Made by a program: the position numbers and the translations under genes. The notes under the pieces were generated by a model. The model did no database searches. It was not told the DNA's origin and saw nothing but the letters and a program-made list of their open reading frames with translations. Positions 18,540-28,829 of a stretch of DNA of 64,000 nt are shown one piece after another. Location of the stretch: NCBI RefSeq assembly GCF_013141915.1, contig NZ_SROX01000016.1, forward strand, positions 77,839 through 141,838, in the 5' to 3' direction. The DNA is from Cupriavidus necator. GTDB taxonomy: Bacteria; Pseudomonadota; Gammaproteobacteria; Burkholderiales; Burkholderiaceae. The first letter of the stretch is position 1. Each line of letters starts with the position of its first letter.

Positions 18540-18773
18540 TTACAGCGGAGCCCCATCGGAAGACGACATATATCTTCCAGCGTTCGCGCCATCGGTGTAT
18601 GGGTCGAACTTGCCCGCTCTGGCGTCATCGGTATATGAATCGAATTTGCCTGTCTTCGCGCCATCGGTGTACGGCCCAAACTTGCCGGCCGAGGCCATGG
18701 CCGGCACTGTGGAAAGCACACCTGCAACGGCAACAATGGTGGCAATGACAGCGCAACGTTGGATCATCGTCAT
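18540..18773 (-). CDS. Small secreted protein with TDGA repeats
   Basis: The ATG at 18773 was chosen because GGGGGAGA lies five bases upstream and it opens the signal peptide (MTMIQRCAVIATIVAVAGVL, cleaved after AMA). The 77-residue precursor then carries three imperfect repeats of about 14 residues: GKFGPYTDGAKT, GKFDSYTDDARA, GKFDPYTDGANA. The pattern (K/R)(F/D)-x-(Y/F)-TDGA is shared with the protein at 57026-57304. The function is unknown; no Cys or His is present in the repeats. Both copies flank metal-resistance modules. Confidence 0.7.
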   Translation of the reverse strand: MTMIQRCAVIATIVAVAGVLSTVPAMASAGKFGPYTDGAKTGKFDSYTDDARAGKFDPYTDGANAGRYMSSSDGAPL

Positions 18774-18944
18774 GATCGTCTCCCCCAACTCTACACGCGG
18801 CTTCTTCAGCCTTGTAAACCACTCTAGCCGGTCATGACTCACGCAAGCATGATGCTCGCGTTACGAATCTGTCACGTTACGCGCTGCGCGAAGCGGAATT
18901 CAACAATCCGCCTTCGCGCAGCCCGCCTTCACGTTCAGGGTCAA

Positions 18945-19171
18945 CTAGTCCGCTGAACCAGAAGATTCGCACCGGATGCGGCGCGTCGGATCGGAGTACT
19001 TCCATTTCAGCGGGGCGGCCAGCTTGTTGTATTGACGGATCCAGCGCTTGAGCTTTTTATCGAGGTCCTTCGTACTGGTGAACACGCCACACGTGATGAC
19101 GTCGCGCTGGATACGGGCAAACCAGTTCTCGGCCTGATTCAGCCACGATGAGTACGTGGGGGTGTGCTCAT
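18945..19171 (-). pseudogene. IS630-family transposase, C-terminal remnant
   Basis: The reading frame contains HTPTYSSWLNQAENWFARIQ and then LDKKLKRWIRQYNKLAAPLK, the characteristic C-terminal end of an IS630-type DDE transposase including the catalytic Glu of QAENWF. Everything upstream is missing: at about 19171 the sequence switches to an MFS transporter fragment. It is a different IS630 lineage from the element at 4585-5705. Confidence 0.8.
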
Positions 19172-19634
19172 CGCCAGCACGAGGTGGGCGAGAATCAGAA
19201 TCACAAGACCCCATACCAGCAGCGTGGTATGACGCAGGCGATCGGAGAGCTTGCCAAACGGATAGGCCAACAACGAATATACGACGTTCATCTCGACCAA
19301 CACCAGCGGCGCCAAGTACGGAGGCAGGCCGACCTGCTGGGCACGCAGGACCAGAACGCCTCGCTGAAGCGAGCAAGCGTAAACAGCGCCCCAATCGCGA
19401 TGACTTGCCACTATGAGCCGAGACGGACAAGGTTTGTCCACTTGATCGGATTGGTTCGCTTGGCGCCGACATGAGGCTCGGGTTCTCGCACCCCCACCAT
19501 CAGCAGCAGCACGGAGAGAATGCCCGGGATGACCGCCACCCAGAAGACGGCGCGGAAATCGTTCGCCCACTGAATCATCAGCACCAGATCGCCGAAGGGA
19601 TCTGGCTTAACGTGATGCGAGGGGATGCGGTCAC
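19172..19634 (-). pseudogene. Decayed MFS transporter gene
   Basis: A GTG start with AAAGGAA upstream opens TASPRITLSQIPSAIW, a typical MFS N-terminus. An out-of-frame jump then leads to the middle of the transporter (WANDFRAVFWVAVIPGILSV, LLLMVGVREPEPHVGAK). An in-frame stop and a one-base deletion follow around 19377-19412. The next segment (LAPLVLVEMNVVYSLLAYPF, GKLSDRLRHTT) ends abruptly at the IS630 remnant. About 160 N-terminal residues and the C-terminus are lost, so no functional product is expected. Confidence 0.8.
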
Positions 19635-19824
19635 GGCGATTCCTTTGAGGCCAGGTTGGCGCCGGGACGATGTGCGCGCCCATGCGAGGCGCACGGGAGC
19701 GGCACGGCTGAATCGTGGCGCCCGGATTCACACAGTTGGGGCGCCAGGCGAGGCGCCCGACGTTCTATGGCAGGGAAATCAGCCGTGGAGACGTGCTCCC
19801 TAGCGTGGCACCGCCTTGGCGGCG

Positions 19825-21585
19825 TTAGGCCTGGGTAGATGGCCGCTGCGACCGGAAATTGTAGGCGATGCTTGCCGCGATAATGAGCAAAATCAGAATT
19901 TGCGCGGTGACGGTCTGGACAGACGGGTAGACGCCGAGGACGTCGATACGGGGCAGCGAGATCGGCGTAACCTGCAGGAAGCCGACTTTCTGTAGCGCTG
20001 CCACGCCTTTGCCGATCAGGACGACCGCCAACACGCCGACCAATGCCGAGCTGAAACCGAAGAACTGACGGATTGGAAGGCGCGCCGAGGAGCGGAGGAG
20101 GACAATGGCGATCACAGCCAGGATGGCGATACCCGACGCAAGCCCTGCGAGCAAGAAAACGCTGTTGTCCTCTGTCCACAGAGCAGCGTAAAAGAGGACC
20201 GTTTCAAACACTTCTCGGTAGACTGTAACGAACGACAGCAGGAAAAGCATCAGCGCCGATTTCTTGTTCAAGGCCGACGACAGCTTCTCTTTCACATAGG
20301 CTTGCCATCGACCCGCAAGACTCTTCTGGTGCATCCACATGCCCACGCCGAGCAATACGATCGCAGCAAACACAGCGGAGAAGCCTTCCGTCATCTCGCG
20401 GCTGGCGCCGCTCAGGTCGACGACGTAGGTGGCGACCGCCCAGGTCAACCCGCCAGCCGCCAGCGCGGCAATCCAGCCCCCATGCACGTAGGGCAGGACA
20501 TCGGTGCGATCCGCTTTCTTGAGGAACGCCATCATCGCGACGACCACCAACAGGGCTTCAAGCCCTTCTCGCAGCAGGATTGTCAGGGCGCCGAGGAAGG
20601 TCGAGACGGCGTCATTGGTGCCGCCCAGTGCCTCCTGTGCCTCGTCAAGCTGTGATTGCAACTGCTGTGCAATCTCGTGGGCACGTTCCACTTGGCCCGC
20701 GGTCACGGCATTGCGATAGAGCCCCATCGTCTTCTCGATATGCTGGAAGAGCGTCTGGTTCTTGGCAGCGAGCGCCGGCTCGACGGGCTCGAAGCCGTCG
20801 AGGTAGGCGGCCAACGCCAAGCGCGAAGCCGCCTGCCTGTCGCCCTTGTCCAAGGCGGACACGCTTTCCTTCAGCTTATCTTTGGCAATCACCAGGCTGT
20901 CGGTGTTTGATGTCGCGAGTGAACCTGGCGTACTCCTCAGGTAGGCCGTCAACTGGCGCGAGACGTCCGCCCCGATCGTCTTGGCGAGCGCAGCTTCGGA
21001 GGCCTGGCTTAACATGGCCAGCGTGGGCACGGCTGCATGGAGAGCCGGTTGCGATGCCCACAACTTGGCACCAGCCTGGCGGTCGGCATCCGAATACGAG
21101 AGGGTCGAGGCAAAATAGGCGAGCGCCCAGCGATCGTCGTCCGAGAGCTGGGCGAAACCCGGCATCGACGTTCCCTCCACCCCGCGCGTGATGATCTGCT
21201 GGAGCGCAAAGACGCTGCGCTCCTGGGCCCGCTCATGATCAGCCAGGGCGATCGGCGGCGGGCTCAGCTTTGCAGCCAGTGGGCCGTCCGCGTGCCCGGA
21301 GACGCCGTGGCACGAAGCACATTGGCTTTGGTAGAGCCTTGCCCCTTGTTGTAGATCGGGCAGCTTGCCAGGGGCCATCGGAACCGGATAGGCCGCGAGG
21401 AGTCCACCGGCCAGTCTGCGGGCTTGCTCCCCGACCGTTTCGGGCGGTGCTTTCTCCGAAATGGCTGCACGCAACGCCGCCGCTTCCTTGGCCAGCTCTG
21501 GCGCGGCTGGCGTTGGCGGCAACTCGGCTAGCTGCCGTTCGGCTGCCTGCGCGAACTCCTGCATCTCAGCATATTCGGCCTCGTT
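19825..21585 (-). pseudogene. FTR1-family iron permease with cytochrome c domain, 5' end removed by transposon end
   Basis: Readable from an ATG at 21564 for 579 residues. A cytochrome c motif (CASCHG) is followed by a helical linker and the FTR1 permease with its two REGLE/REVFE iron-transport motifs (REGLEALLVVVAMMAF, REVFETVLFYAALW). Compared with the intact homologue at 38836-40761, the signal peptide and first 57 or so residues are missing. Homology stops at 21585, exactly where the 38-bp Tn3-type end begins, and the IR supplies an in-frame stop. Without a signal peptide the haem domain cannot be exported, so it is probably non-functional. Confidence 0.85.
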
Positions 21586-21623
21586 GGGGTCGCTTCAGAA
21601 AACGGACAATATTGCACGCTAAG
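21586..21623 (+). repeat. Left 38-bp Tn3-type inverted repeat
   Basis: Starts GGGGTCGCTTCAGAAAACGG and ends GCACGCTAAG. It differs from the right end at only two positions. Confidence 0.85.
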
Positions 21624-21649
21624 CTTTCAGGAACCCGGCCAGAAGCTGG

Positions 21650-21998
21650 CTACCGGGCGGCAAAGGCCTGATCCATCTGGCGTGCCCGCTTGACCTCATC
21701 GCTTTGCAGGTAGATCGAAGTGGTGGCCACCGACGCGTGACGAAGGTTATCGCGCACGGTGGTCAGCTCCACGCCGCGGGCCAGGGCATGGGTCGCGTGC
21801 GTATGCCGCATCCAGTGGGGACTGGCCCGCCGCAGCTTTTCCGCAACTGTCGGGTGATCGACGGCCATGATGTCCGCAGCCTGGCCAAAGAAGCGCCGCA
21901 TTACCGTCCACAGGCGGGTGCCAGTGATGCTGGTTGCGCTGTCCTGCTCCAGGCTGGCGATCAAGGGCATCTTGGGATCCCAACGGGCTGGCGTCACC
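21650..21998 (-). pseudogene. Tyrosine recombinase, C-terminal fragment
   Basis: About 115 codons remain, with the catalytic HWMRHTHATHAL motif, the second His in LRHASVATTS and the nucleophilic Tyr in TSIYLQ. The N-terminal part, including the first catalytic Arg, is missing because the sequence passes into an IS66 end at 21999. It is not a copy of the recombinase at 41144-42649. It lies just inside the left transposon end. Confidence 0.75.
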
Positions 21999-22476
21999 GT
22001 AAGCGCTCAATTGACGACGTCTGGTATTGAACGCTGAACGTTGGCAGGCTTGCGTCCGCAAAGACTTTGCGGACGCAAACATGATCCAAGACGAGATTGA
22101 CCTATTTCCGCTGCAGGCGGTGCGAGTCCGCTCCAATGGGAAGCGCGACTACGAGCCAGCGGCCAAGCGGCGTCTGATTGAGTTCTGCCTTCAATCGGGA
22201 GCATCGGTTTCGGGCACGGCTCTCAAGGCTGGCATCAACGCTAATCAGTTGCGCAAATGGATTCGGGAGTACCGAGATTCAGCGCAGGCGCGAGGTGCAT
22301 TGCCGGCATTCGTGCCGGTTGTCCAGGAGGTTCTGGATTCGCGGCCGATCGAGACACCTGCAAAGGTCGTGGTGCCTCGCCGCGAAGCGGCCTCAGCGAC
22401 TGCCGATTCGCCACCGCAGCGAGCGCTACCGCTGGCACTCTTGAGCGCGAAGCTACCCAACGGCGTATCACTCGAG
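21999..22476 (+). mobile_element. IS66-family 5' fragment with truncated tnpA (orfA)
   Basis: The stretch begins with GTAAGCGCTCAATTGACG, an IS66-type end. A tnpA-like frame starting at 22081 (MIQDEIDLFPLQAVRVRSNG) has a helix-turn-helix (SGTALKAGINANQLRKWIRE). It breaks off after LSAKLPNGVSLE, where the normal protein would continue with its conserved end. Beyond about 22476 the sequence is a cusC-type gene. The rest of the IS66 element is absent. Confidence 0.8.
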
Positions 22477-23638
22477 CGATGCCGAATCCTCGCGAGGCGC
22501 CGTCGAGGCAGCCGTGCAAATGGCGGTTTCCGCCGGCCAATTGCCGGACCCGGTGCTCAAACTTGGACTCAACAACGTCCCCGTGACCGGGCCGGACCAG
22601 TTCTCGCTCACGCGGGATTTCATGACCATGCGGTCCATCAGCGTGATGCAGGAATTCACGCGCTCGGACAAGCGCCGCGCCAAGGCGGCGCGCTTTGAAG
22701 CCGAGGCGACTGCCGCCGAGGCGCAGCGCGCGGTCGGACTGGCCAACGTGCAACGGAATGCCGTCGGTGCCTGGCTCGATCGGTGGTATGCCGAGCAGAC
22801 CGGTGTCCTGCTAGGCCATCACGGCCATCCCCTGGACCTGGCGCTCCAGGCGGCGACCGCCGCCTATCGCAGCGGGCGTGGCACGCGTGCGGATGTCTTG
22901 GCGATGGAGCTGGAAGTCCAGAAGCTGCATGACCGCCTCGACGAAAACCGGGCCGCCGTAGCCACCGCCATGCTTAATCTGCAGCGCTGGGTCGGGCCTG
23001 CGGCTAACCGCACACTGTCGCAGCGCCCGCCGCTCGACGTACCCCAGAGCATTCAGCAACTGGCGAAAGACGAATTCGACGCGGTTCCCGAGATCGCGGC
23101 GGCACGGCGCGACGTGGCCCTGGCCGAGTCGGAGATCCAGGTGGCAACGGAGGCCAGGACACCAGATGTGACGGTCGAGCTGATGTACAGCCAGCGCGGC
23201 CCAGCCTTCTCCAACATGGGGTCGATCAACGTCAGCTTCCCGGTGCCCTGGGACCGGGGCAATCGCCAAGACCGCGACGTCGCTGCCCGGCTGGCACAGG
23301 CCAATGAAGCGCGTGCCAAGTCCGAAATCATCCGGCGCAATACCCAGGCCATGGTAGGCGCCAAACTTGCCGAGCTGCAGCGCAACCTTGAGCGGCTCCA
23401 ACGCTACGACGAGAAGACCTTACCGCTCGCCAATCAGCAGGCGGAGGCAGCGCTCACGGCATACCGGGCCAATACCGGATCGCTGCTTGCCGTCGCCGAG
23501 GCCAACCATCGCGCCATCGACACAGCGGTGGAGCGGCTGACGCTGGAGGCCAGGACGGCAAAGCTGTGGGCCGACTTGACCTTCCTGATCCCGCTGCCTA
23601 CCGCGCAGACCGAGCCAGCCACCAAGGAACGCAAATGA
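22472..23638 (+). pseudogene. CusC/SilC-type outer-membrane factor, 5' end lost
   Basis: The frame joins the IS66 fragment without a start codon of its own (readable from SDAESSRGAVEAAVQMAVSA). It then covers most of a TolC-family outer-membrane efflux protein: GQLPDPVLKLGLNNVPVTG, long helical hairpins rich in Ala/Arg, and VELMYSQRGPAFSNMGSINV. The signal peptide and first strands are gone; a GTG at 22514 could start a leaderless 374-residue product. Its stop overlaps the cusB start, so it was the first gene of a cusCBAF operon. The RND pump may now rely on another outer-membrane partner. Confidence 0.8.
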
Positions 23639-25176
23639 AGAAACCAGTCATTGCCGCGGTCGCCGGCGTCGTTGTCATCGGTGCCGCCCTCTATGGCGCC
23701 TACCACCTCGGCGTCATGCGCGGCACACAATCTGCGCAGACGGCCGCGCCAGGCGCGGCGTCTGCGCTCAAAGCAGGCGACACCGATCCGAACACTGGCA
23801 AGAAGATCCTGTACTGGCACGATCCGATGGTACCCGGCCAGCGTTTCGACAAGCCAGGCAAGTCCCCTTTCATGGACATGCAGCTCGTGCCCGTTTATGC
23901 GGATGGGGATGCCGGAGGCAGCGGAGGCAGCGGCGTCACGGTCGACAGCCGTGTCGCGCAGAATTTGGGCATCCGCACGACTGAGGTCAAGGCGAGCCGG
24001 ATGAGCGCCGTGCTCGAGGCACCTGGCAATGTCGCCATTGACGAGCGCAGTGTCCAGGTGATCCAGGCGCGGACGAATGCCTTCGTCCAGCACGTAGCGG
24101 TCAAAGCGACCCTCGACCCGGTCCGGCGCGGCCAAGCACTGGTGACGCTGTACTCGCCCGATTGGGTGGCCGCGCAAGAGGAATATCTTGCCGTGTCCCG
24201 CATGGCCGCGGGTGGCCAATCCGACCTGCGCAGCGCGGCCAAGGCCCGCATGCTGCAGGCTGGCATGACCCCCGGCCAGGTCAGCACCGTCGAATCATCC
24301 GGCAAGCTCCAGCCTACTCTTGGCATTGTGAGCCCCGTCGACGGCCTTGTGACAGAGGTTGCGGTCCGGGAGGGCATGACTGTGTCTCCTGGCATGACCC
24401 TGTTTCGCCTGGCCGACCTGAGCCAGGTCTGGGTGATTGCCGAGGTACCGGAGGGACAAGCCCACGCCATCGCTCCGGGCCGGGCGGTCAAGGTGTCGCC
24501 GACCGGCGCAACCGAGTCAATCGTTGGCAAGGTCGATACCGTCCTGCCCGATGTCAATCCGGCCACGCGAACCATCAAGGTGCGCATTGTCCTGCCCAAC
24601 AAGGGCAGGCACCTGTTGCCGGGGATGTTCGTGACGGTCCGGTTTGACAGCGGTGATCAGAAGGAATTGCTGATGATTCCGCTGGAGTCCGTCATCCGCA
24701 CCGGCCAGCGCAGCATCGTCATGGTCGATGCGGGCAAGGCCGGCTTTGTGGCAACCGAAGTCAAGACCGGGCGCGAGGCCGCCGGCATGGTCGAGGTGCT
24801 GGACGGGCTGAAAGCGGGGCAGAAAGTGGTCACCTCCGGGCAGTTCCTCATCGATTCGGAAGCCAGCTTGCGTGGCACGGCCGAACGCATGAGCGCCACG
24901 ACAGCGGCTTCCGCGCCGGCTGCGGCTGCGCCCGAGCACGAGGGCGTCGGGCGCATCGAGGCCGTGACGCGCGAAGGCCTGACCATCTCGCACGGGCCGA
25001 TTCCCTCGGCACAGTGGGGCGCGATGACCATGGATTTCGCCGCGCCGCCTGCCGGCCTGCCGAAGGGGCTCAAGACCGGCGACCGCATCCGGTTCCGCTT
25101 CCACCTGGACAAGGATGGCCTGGCGATCCTGTCCGCAGTCGAGCCGGCCGGCACCACCCAGGGGGCCAAGCCATGA
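23635..25176 (+). CDS. cusB: CusB/SilB, periplasmic adaptor of a Cu(I)/Ag(I) RND pump
   Basis: The protein has 513 residues. An N-terminal membrane anchor (residues 4-25) is followed by a heavy-metal-binding domain (YWHDPMVPGQRFDKPGKSPF, then MDMQLVPVY, residues 60-88) with the Met-rich signature. Adaptor barrel-sandwich and beta-barrel domains follow (GIVSPVDGLVTEVAVREGMT). The last 75 or so residues form an extra CusF-like domain (VTREGLTISHGPIPSAQWGA, MTMDF). The ATG overlaps the cusC stop and its own stop overlaps the cusA start (ATGA), showing tight coupling. Choice between cus and sil names is not possible from sequence alone. Confidence 0.92.
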   Translation: MKKPVIAAVAGVVVIGAALYGAYHLGVMRGTQSAQTAAPGAASALKAGDTDPNTGKKILYWHDPMVPGQRFDKPGKSPFMDMQLVPVYADGDAGGSGGSGVTVDSRVAQNLGIRTTEVKASRMSAVLEAPGNVAIDERSVQVIQARTNAFVQHVAVKATLDPVRRGQALVTLYSPDWVAAQEEYLAVSRMAAGGQSDLRSAAKARMLQAGMTPGQVSTVESSGKLQPTLGIVSPVDGLVTEVAVREGMTVSPGMTLFRLADLSQVWVIAEVPEGQAHAIAPGRAVKVSPTGATESIVGKVDTVLPDVNPATRTIKVRIVLPNKGRHLLPGMFVTVRFDSGDQKELLMIPLESVIRTGQRSIVMVDAGKAGFVATEVKTGREAAGMVEVLDGLKAGQKVVTSGQFLIDSEASLRGTAERMSATTAASAPAAAAPEHEGVGRIEAVTREGLTISHGPIPSAQWGAMTMDFAAPPAGLPKGLKTGDRIRFRFHLDKDGLAILSAVEPAGTTQGAKP

Positions 25177-28100
25177 TCGCCCGGCTCATTCTTGCTTCCA
25201 TCCGCAACCGTTTCCTGGTCCTGCTGGTCACGGTCATGCTGACCGCCTGGGGACTGTGGGCCGTGCGCAGCACGCCGCTCGACGCGTTGCCGGACTTGTC
25301 CGATGTGCAAGTGATCATCCGCACGCCGTTTCCCGGCCAGGCGCCACAGATTGTCGAGAACCAGGTCACCTATCCACTGACCACGACCATGCTGTCGGTC
25401 CCGGGCGCCAAGACCGTACGCGGCTACTCGTTCTTCGGTGACTCGTTTGTCTATGTGCTATTCGAGGACGGCACCGACCTGTATTGGGCGCGCTCCCGCG
25501 TGCTGGAATATCTGAACCAGGTGCAATCCCGCCTGCCCGGCGCCGCCAAGCCGGCGCTGGGGCCGGACGCCACCGGCGTCGGCTGGATCTACGAGTACAC
25601 GCTGGTGGACAAGACCGGCCAGCACGACCTCAGTCAACTGCGTGCGCTCCAGGACTGGTTCTTGCGCTTCGAGCTGAAATCGCTGCCCAATGTTGCCGAG
25701 GTCGCGTCCCTCGGCGGCATGGTGAAGCAGTTCCAGGTCGTCCTGATGCCGGACCGGCTACGCGCCTACAACCTGTCGCAGGGCAAGGTGCTTACGGCGC
25801 TCAAGGGCGCCAACCAGGAAACCGGCGGCTCGGTGCTGGAATTGGGCGAGGCGGAGTACATGGTCCGGGCCAGCGGCTACCTGAAGACGCTCGATGATTT
25901 CCGGCAGATCCCGCTGGTGACCAGCGACGCCGGCATCCCGGTGCGGCTGGGCGATGTCGCCACCGTCCAGCTTGGTCCCGAGATGCGGCGCGGCATCGCC
26001 GAGCTCGACGGCCAGGGAGAGGTCGCCGGCGGTGTCATCGTGATGCGCTCGGGCAAGAACGCGCTGGAAACCATCGAAGCGGTCAAAGCCAAACTCGCCA
26101 CGCTGCAGAAGAGCCTGCCGGCAGGCGTCCAGATCGTCACCACGTACGATCGCTCCGCCCTGATCAACCGGGCGGTGGAAAACCTGACCCACAAGCTGAT
26201 CGAAGAGTTTATCGTCGTCGCGGTGGTCTGCCTGGTTTTCCTGTTCCACCTGCGCTCCGCGCTGGTTGCCATCGTTTCATTGCCGCTGGGTGTGCTGGCC
26301 GCGTTTCTGGTCATGCGATACCAGGGTGTCAATGCCAACATCATGTCGCTGGGCGGCATCGCCATTGCCATCGGCGCCATGGTCGATGCCGCGGTCGTCA
26401 TGATCGAGAACGCGCACAAGCATCTCGAGCATTGGCATGCGGATAAGCCCGGCCTGGATCTCACCGGCCATGAACGCTGGAGCGTGATCGGCGAGTCGGC
26501 GGCTGAGGTTGGACCGGCGCTGTTCTTCTCGCTGCTGATCATCACGCTGTCATTCATTCCGGTGTTCACGCTGGAGGCGCAGGAGGGCCGACTGTTTTCG
26601 CCGCTGGCCTTTACCAAGACCTACTCCATGGCCGCGGCGGCGGGCCTCTCCGTCACCCTGGTGCCGGTCCTGATGGGCTACATGATCCGTGGCAGGATCC
26701 CCACGGAGCAGTCCAATCCCCTCAGTCGGTGGCTGATTCGCGCCTATCAGCCAGTGTTGGCCAAGGTGCTCACCTACCCGAAGACCACTGTAGCGATCGC
26801 GGCAATTCTGCTCGTCGCGACCGCCTGGCCGATCATGCGAATTGGCGGCGAGTTCATGCCGCCTCTCGATGAGGGTGACCTACTCTACATGCCGTCGGCG
26901 CTCCCGGGGCTGTCCACCGGCAAGGCAGCGCAGTTGCTGCAGCAGACCGACCGCCTAATCAAGACCGTTCCCGAGGTAGCCACCGTGTTTGGCAAGGCCG
27001 GCCGCGCCGACACGGCGACCGACCCGGCGCCCATCGAGATGTTCGAAACCACCATCCAGTTCAAGCCGCGCGACCAGTGGCGTTCCGGCATGACGACGGA
27101 CAAGCTGGTGGAGGAGCTCGACCGCGTGGTGAAGGTGCCCGGCCTGTCCAATATCTGGGTGCCGCCGATCCGCAACCGCATCGACATGCTCGCCACCGGC
27201 ATCAAGAGCCCGGTCGGCATTAAGGTGGCGGGCACCGACCTGAAGGAAATTGACCGACTGGCCACGAGGATCGAGGATGCTGTCAAGGCGGTGCCGGGCG
27301 TCACCTCTGCACTCGCCGAACGCCTGTCCGGCGGGCGCTACGTCGATGTCGACATAGACCGGATGGCCGCCGGGCGATATGGGCTCAACATCGAGGATGT
27401 CCAGAGCATCGTGTCCTCGGCCATCGGTGGCGACAACGTCGGGGAAGTGGTCGACGGGCTGGCGCGCTTTCCGATCAATGTGCGTTATCCACGGGACTAC
27501 CGCGACTCGGTGGAACAACTGCGCAGCCTGCCCATTGTCACCGACCGTGGCCAGCATATCACGCTGTCCGACGTGGCGCGCCTCCAGGTGGTGCAAGGAC
27601 CGCCGATGCTGCGCAGCGAAAACGCCCGCCTGTCGGGCTGGGTGTACGTCGATATTCGCGGACGTGACCTGCGTTCGGCCGTCCAGGACATGCAGGCCGC
27701 CGTGGCCAAGGCGGTCCCGATGCCAGCGGGCTATTCCCTCAGTTGGTCGGGTCAGTTCGAGTATCTGGAGCGGGCCACCGCGAAGCTGAAGGTGGTGGTG
27801 CCGTTCACGCTGCTGATCATCTTCGTGTTGCTGTACCTGGTGTTCGGCCGTCTCGATGAAGCGCTACTGATCATGGGCACGCTGCCGCTGGCGCTCATCG
27901 GCGGATTCTGGCTGCTTTACTTGCTGGGCTACAACCTTTCGGTAGCGGGGGTTGTCGGCTTTATCGCCCTTGCCGGCGTGGCAGCCGAGTTCGGCGTCAT
28001 CATGCTGCTCTACCTGAAGCAAGCCTGGAGCGAACGCGAGGGCCGAGGCGAAACCAGCGTGTCCGCATTGCTGGACGCCATTCAGGAAGGGGCAGTGCTG

Positions 28101-28343
28101 CGGGTCCGCCCCAAGGCCATGACCGTCGCTGTCATTCTTGCCGGCCTGATTCCCATCATGTGGTCGCATGGCACCGGCTCGGAGGTCATGCAGCGCATTG
28201 CGGCTCCGATGGTTGGCGGCATGGTCACCGCGCCATTGCTTTCCCTGTTTGTTGTGCCGGCGGTGTACTTGCTGATACGCAGACGGCAGGCCGAATCTGT
28301 CTCACTTTCCACCCACCCCTCACTCCCGGAGGAATCACAATGA
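25173..28343 (+). CDS. cusA: CusA/SilA, inner-membrane RND transporter for Cu(I)/Ag(I)
   Basis: The protein has 1056 residues, the usual length of heavy-metal-efflux RND pumps, and starts at the ATG overlapping the cusB stop. Features include the first helix (RFLVLLVTVMLTAWGLWAVR), the periplasmic TPLDALPDLSDVQV motif, proton-relay residues in IAIGAMVDAAVVMIENAHKH, and twelve membrane segments in two halves. The substrate class follows from closeness to CusA and the Met-rich partners. It works with CusB and an outer-membrane CusC to expel Cu(I)/Ag(I) from the periplasm. No break is seen. Confidence 0.94.
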   Translation: MIARLILASIRNRFLVLLVTVMLTAWGLWAVRSTPLDALPDLSDVQVIIRTPFPGQAPQIVENQVTYPLTTTMLSVPGAKTVRGYSFFGDSFVYVLFEDGTDLYWARSRVLEYLNQVQSRLPGAAKPALGPDATGVGWIYEYTLVDKTGQHDLSQLRALQDWFLRFELKSLPNVAEVASLGGMVKQFQVVLMPDRLRAYNLSQGKVLTALKGANQETGGSVLELGEAEYMVRASGYLKTLDDFRQIPLVTSDAGIPVRLGDVATVQLGPEMRRGIAELDGQGEVAGGVIVMRSGKNALETIEAVKAKLATLQKSLPAGVQIVTTYDRSALINRAVENLTHKLIEEFIVVAVVCLVFLFHLRSALVAIVSLPLGVLAAFLVMRYQGVNANIMSLGGIAIAIGAMVDAAVVMIENAHKHLEHWHADKPGLDLTGHERWSVIGESAAEVGPALFFSLLIITLSFIPVFTLEAQEGRLFSPLAFTKTYSMAAAAGLSVTLVPVLMGYMIRGRIPTEQSNPLSRWLIRAYQPVLAKVLTYPKTTVAIAAILLVATAWPIMRIGGEFMPPLDEGDLLYMPSALPGLSTGKAAQLLQQTDRLIKTVPEVATVFGKAGRADTATDPAPIEMFETTIQFKPRDQWRSGMTTDKLVEELDRVVKVPGLSNIWVPPIRNRIDMLATGIKSPVGIKVAGTDLKEIDRLATRIEDAVKAVPGVTSALAERLSGGRYVDVDIDRMAAGRYGLNIEDVQSIVSSAIGGDNVGEVVDGLARFPINVRYPRDYRDSVEQLRSLPIVTDRGQHITLSDVARLQVVQGPPMLRSENARLSGWVYVDIRGRDLRSAVQDMQAAVAKAVPMPAGYSLSWSGQFEYLERATAKLKVVVPFTLLIIFVLLYLVFGRLDEALLIMGTLPLALIGGFWLLYLLGYNLSVAGVVGFIALAGVAAEFGVIMLLYLKQAWSEREGRGETSVSALLDAIQEGAVLRVRPKAMTVAVILAGLIPIMWSHGTGSEVMQRIAAPMVGGMVTAPLLSLFVVPAVYLLIRRRQAESVSLSTHPSLPEESQ

Positions 28344-28693
28344 AATACGTCAAAACTCTTGCCATCATGGCTGCTCTCGCTGCCACACCGGCTGCGTTCG
28401 CGGCAGGGTCGATGGACGGCATGGATATGAAGGGCATGGACATGAAGCCGTCAGCCGAAACGAAGCAGGCCCCCCACCCGGTTGCGGCAGAGGTAAAGAA
28501 GATCGATGCGAAGGCAGGGAAAGTTACCCTCAAGCACGGCCCGATCGAAAATCTCGGCATGTCCGCCATGACCATGGCGTTCCCGGTCAAGGATCGCGCT
28601 TCGTTGAAGGACTTCAAGGAAGGTGATGCGGTTACCGCCGTATTCGACACGGTCGACGGCAAGCCGACAGTCGTGGACATGCAGCGCAAGTAA
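28340..28693 (+). CDS. cusF: CusF/SilF, periplasmic Cu(I)/Ag(I) chaperone
   Basis: The 117-residue precursor has a signal peptide (MKYVKTLAIMAALAATPAAF), a short Met-rich stretch (MDGMDMKGMDMK) and a small OB-fold domain. The CusF metal site is visible: His in LKHGPIENL and the methionines of GMSAMTMAFPV, plus the capping aromatic position. Its ATG overlaps the cusA stop and GGAGG stands just upstream. It delivers metal to CusB. A 10-bp hairpin follows the gene. Confidence 0.93.
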   Translation: MKYVKTLAIMAALAATPAAFAAGSMDGMDMKGMDMKPSAETKQAPHPVAAEVKKIDAKAGKVTLKHGPIENLGMSAMTMAFPVKDRASLKDFKEGDAVTAVFDTVDGKPTVVDMQRK

Positions 28694-28697
28694 AACT

Positions 28698-28738
28698 CAG
28701 GCGGCACCACCGCTCGCATCGGGGCAGTGTGCCGCCTG
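28698..28738 (+). terminator. Hairpin after cusF
   Basis: CAGGCGGCAC (28698-28707) pairs with GTGCCGCCTG (28729-28738) around a 21-nt loop, starting 5 bp after the cusF stop. There is no T-run, so termination strength is uncertain. Confidence 0.4.
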
Positions 28739-28829
28739 CCATGGCCAAAATCCTCCGTCACGCCGCTTCGGTAGACCTCCGAATGGCGTCGTCGGGATCG
28801 AAACCGCTTTCCATGAACGTTCGGCCACA

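Noticed and set aside
21999..22476. Complete IS66 element
   Set aside because: Only the left end and part of tnpA are present; tnpB and tnpC are absent and the frame breaks into cusC.
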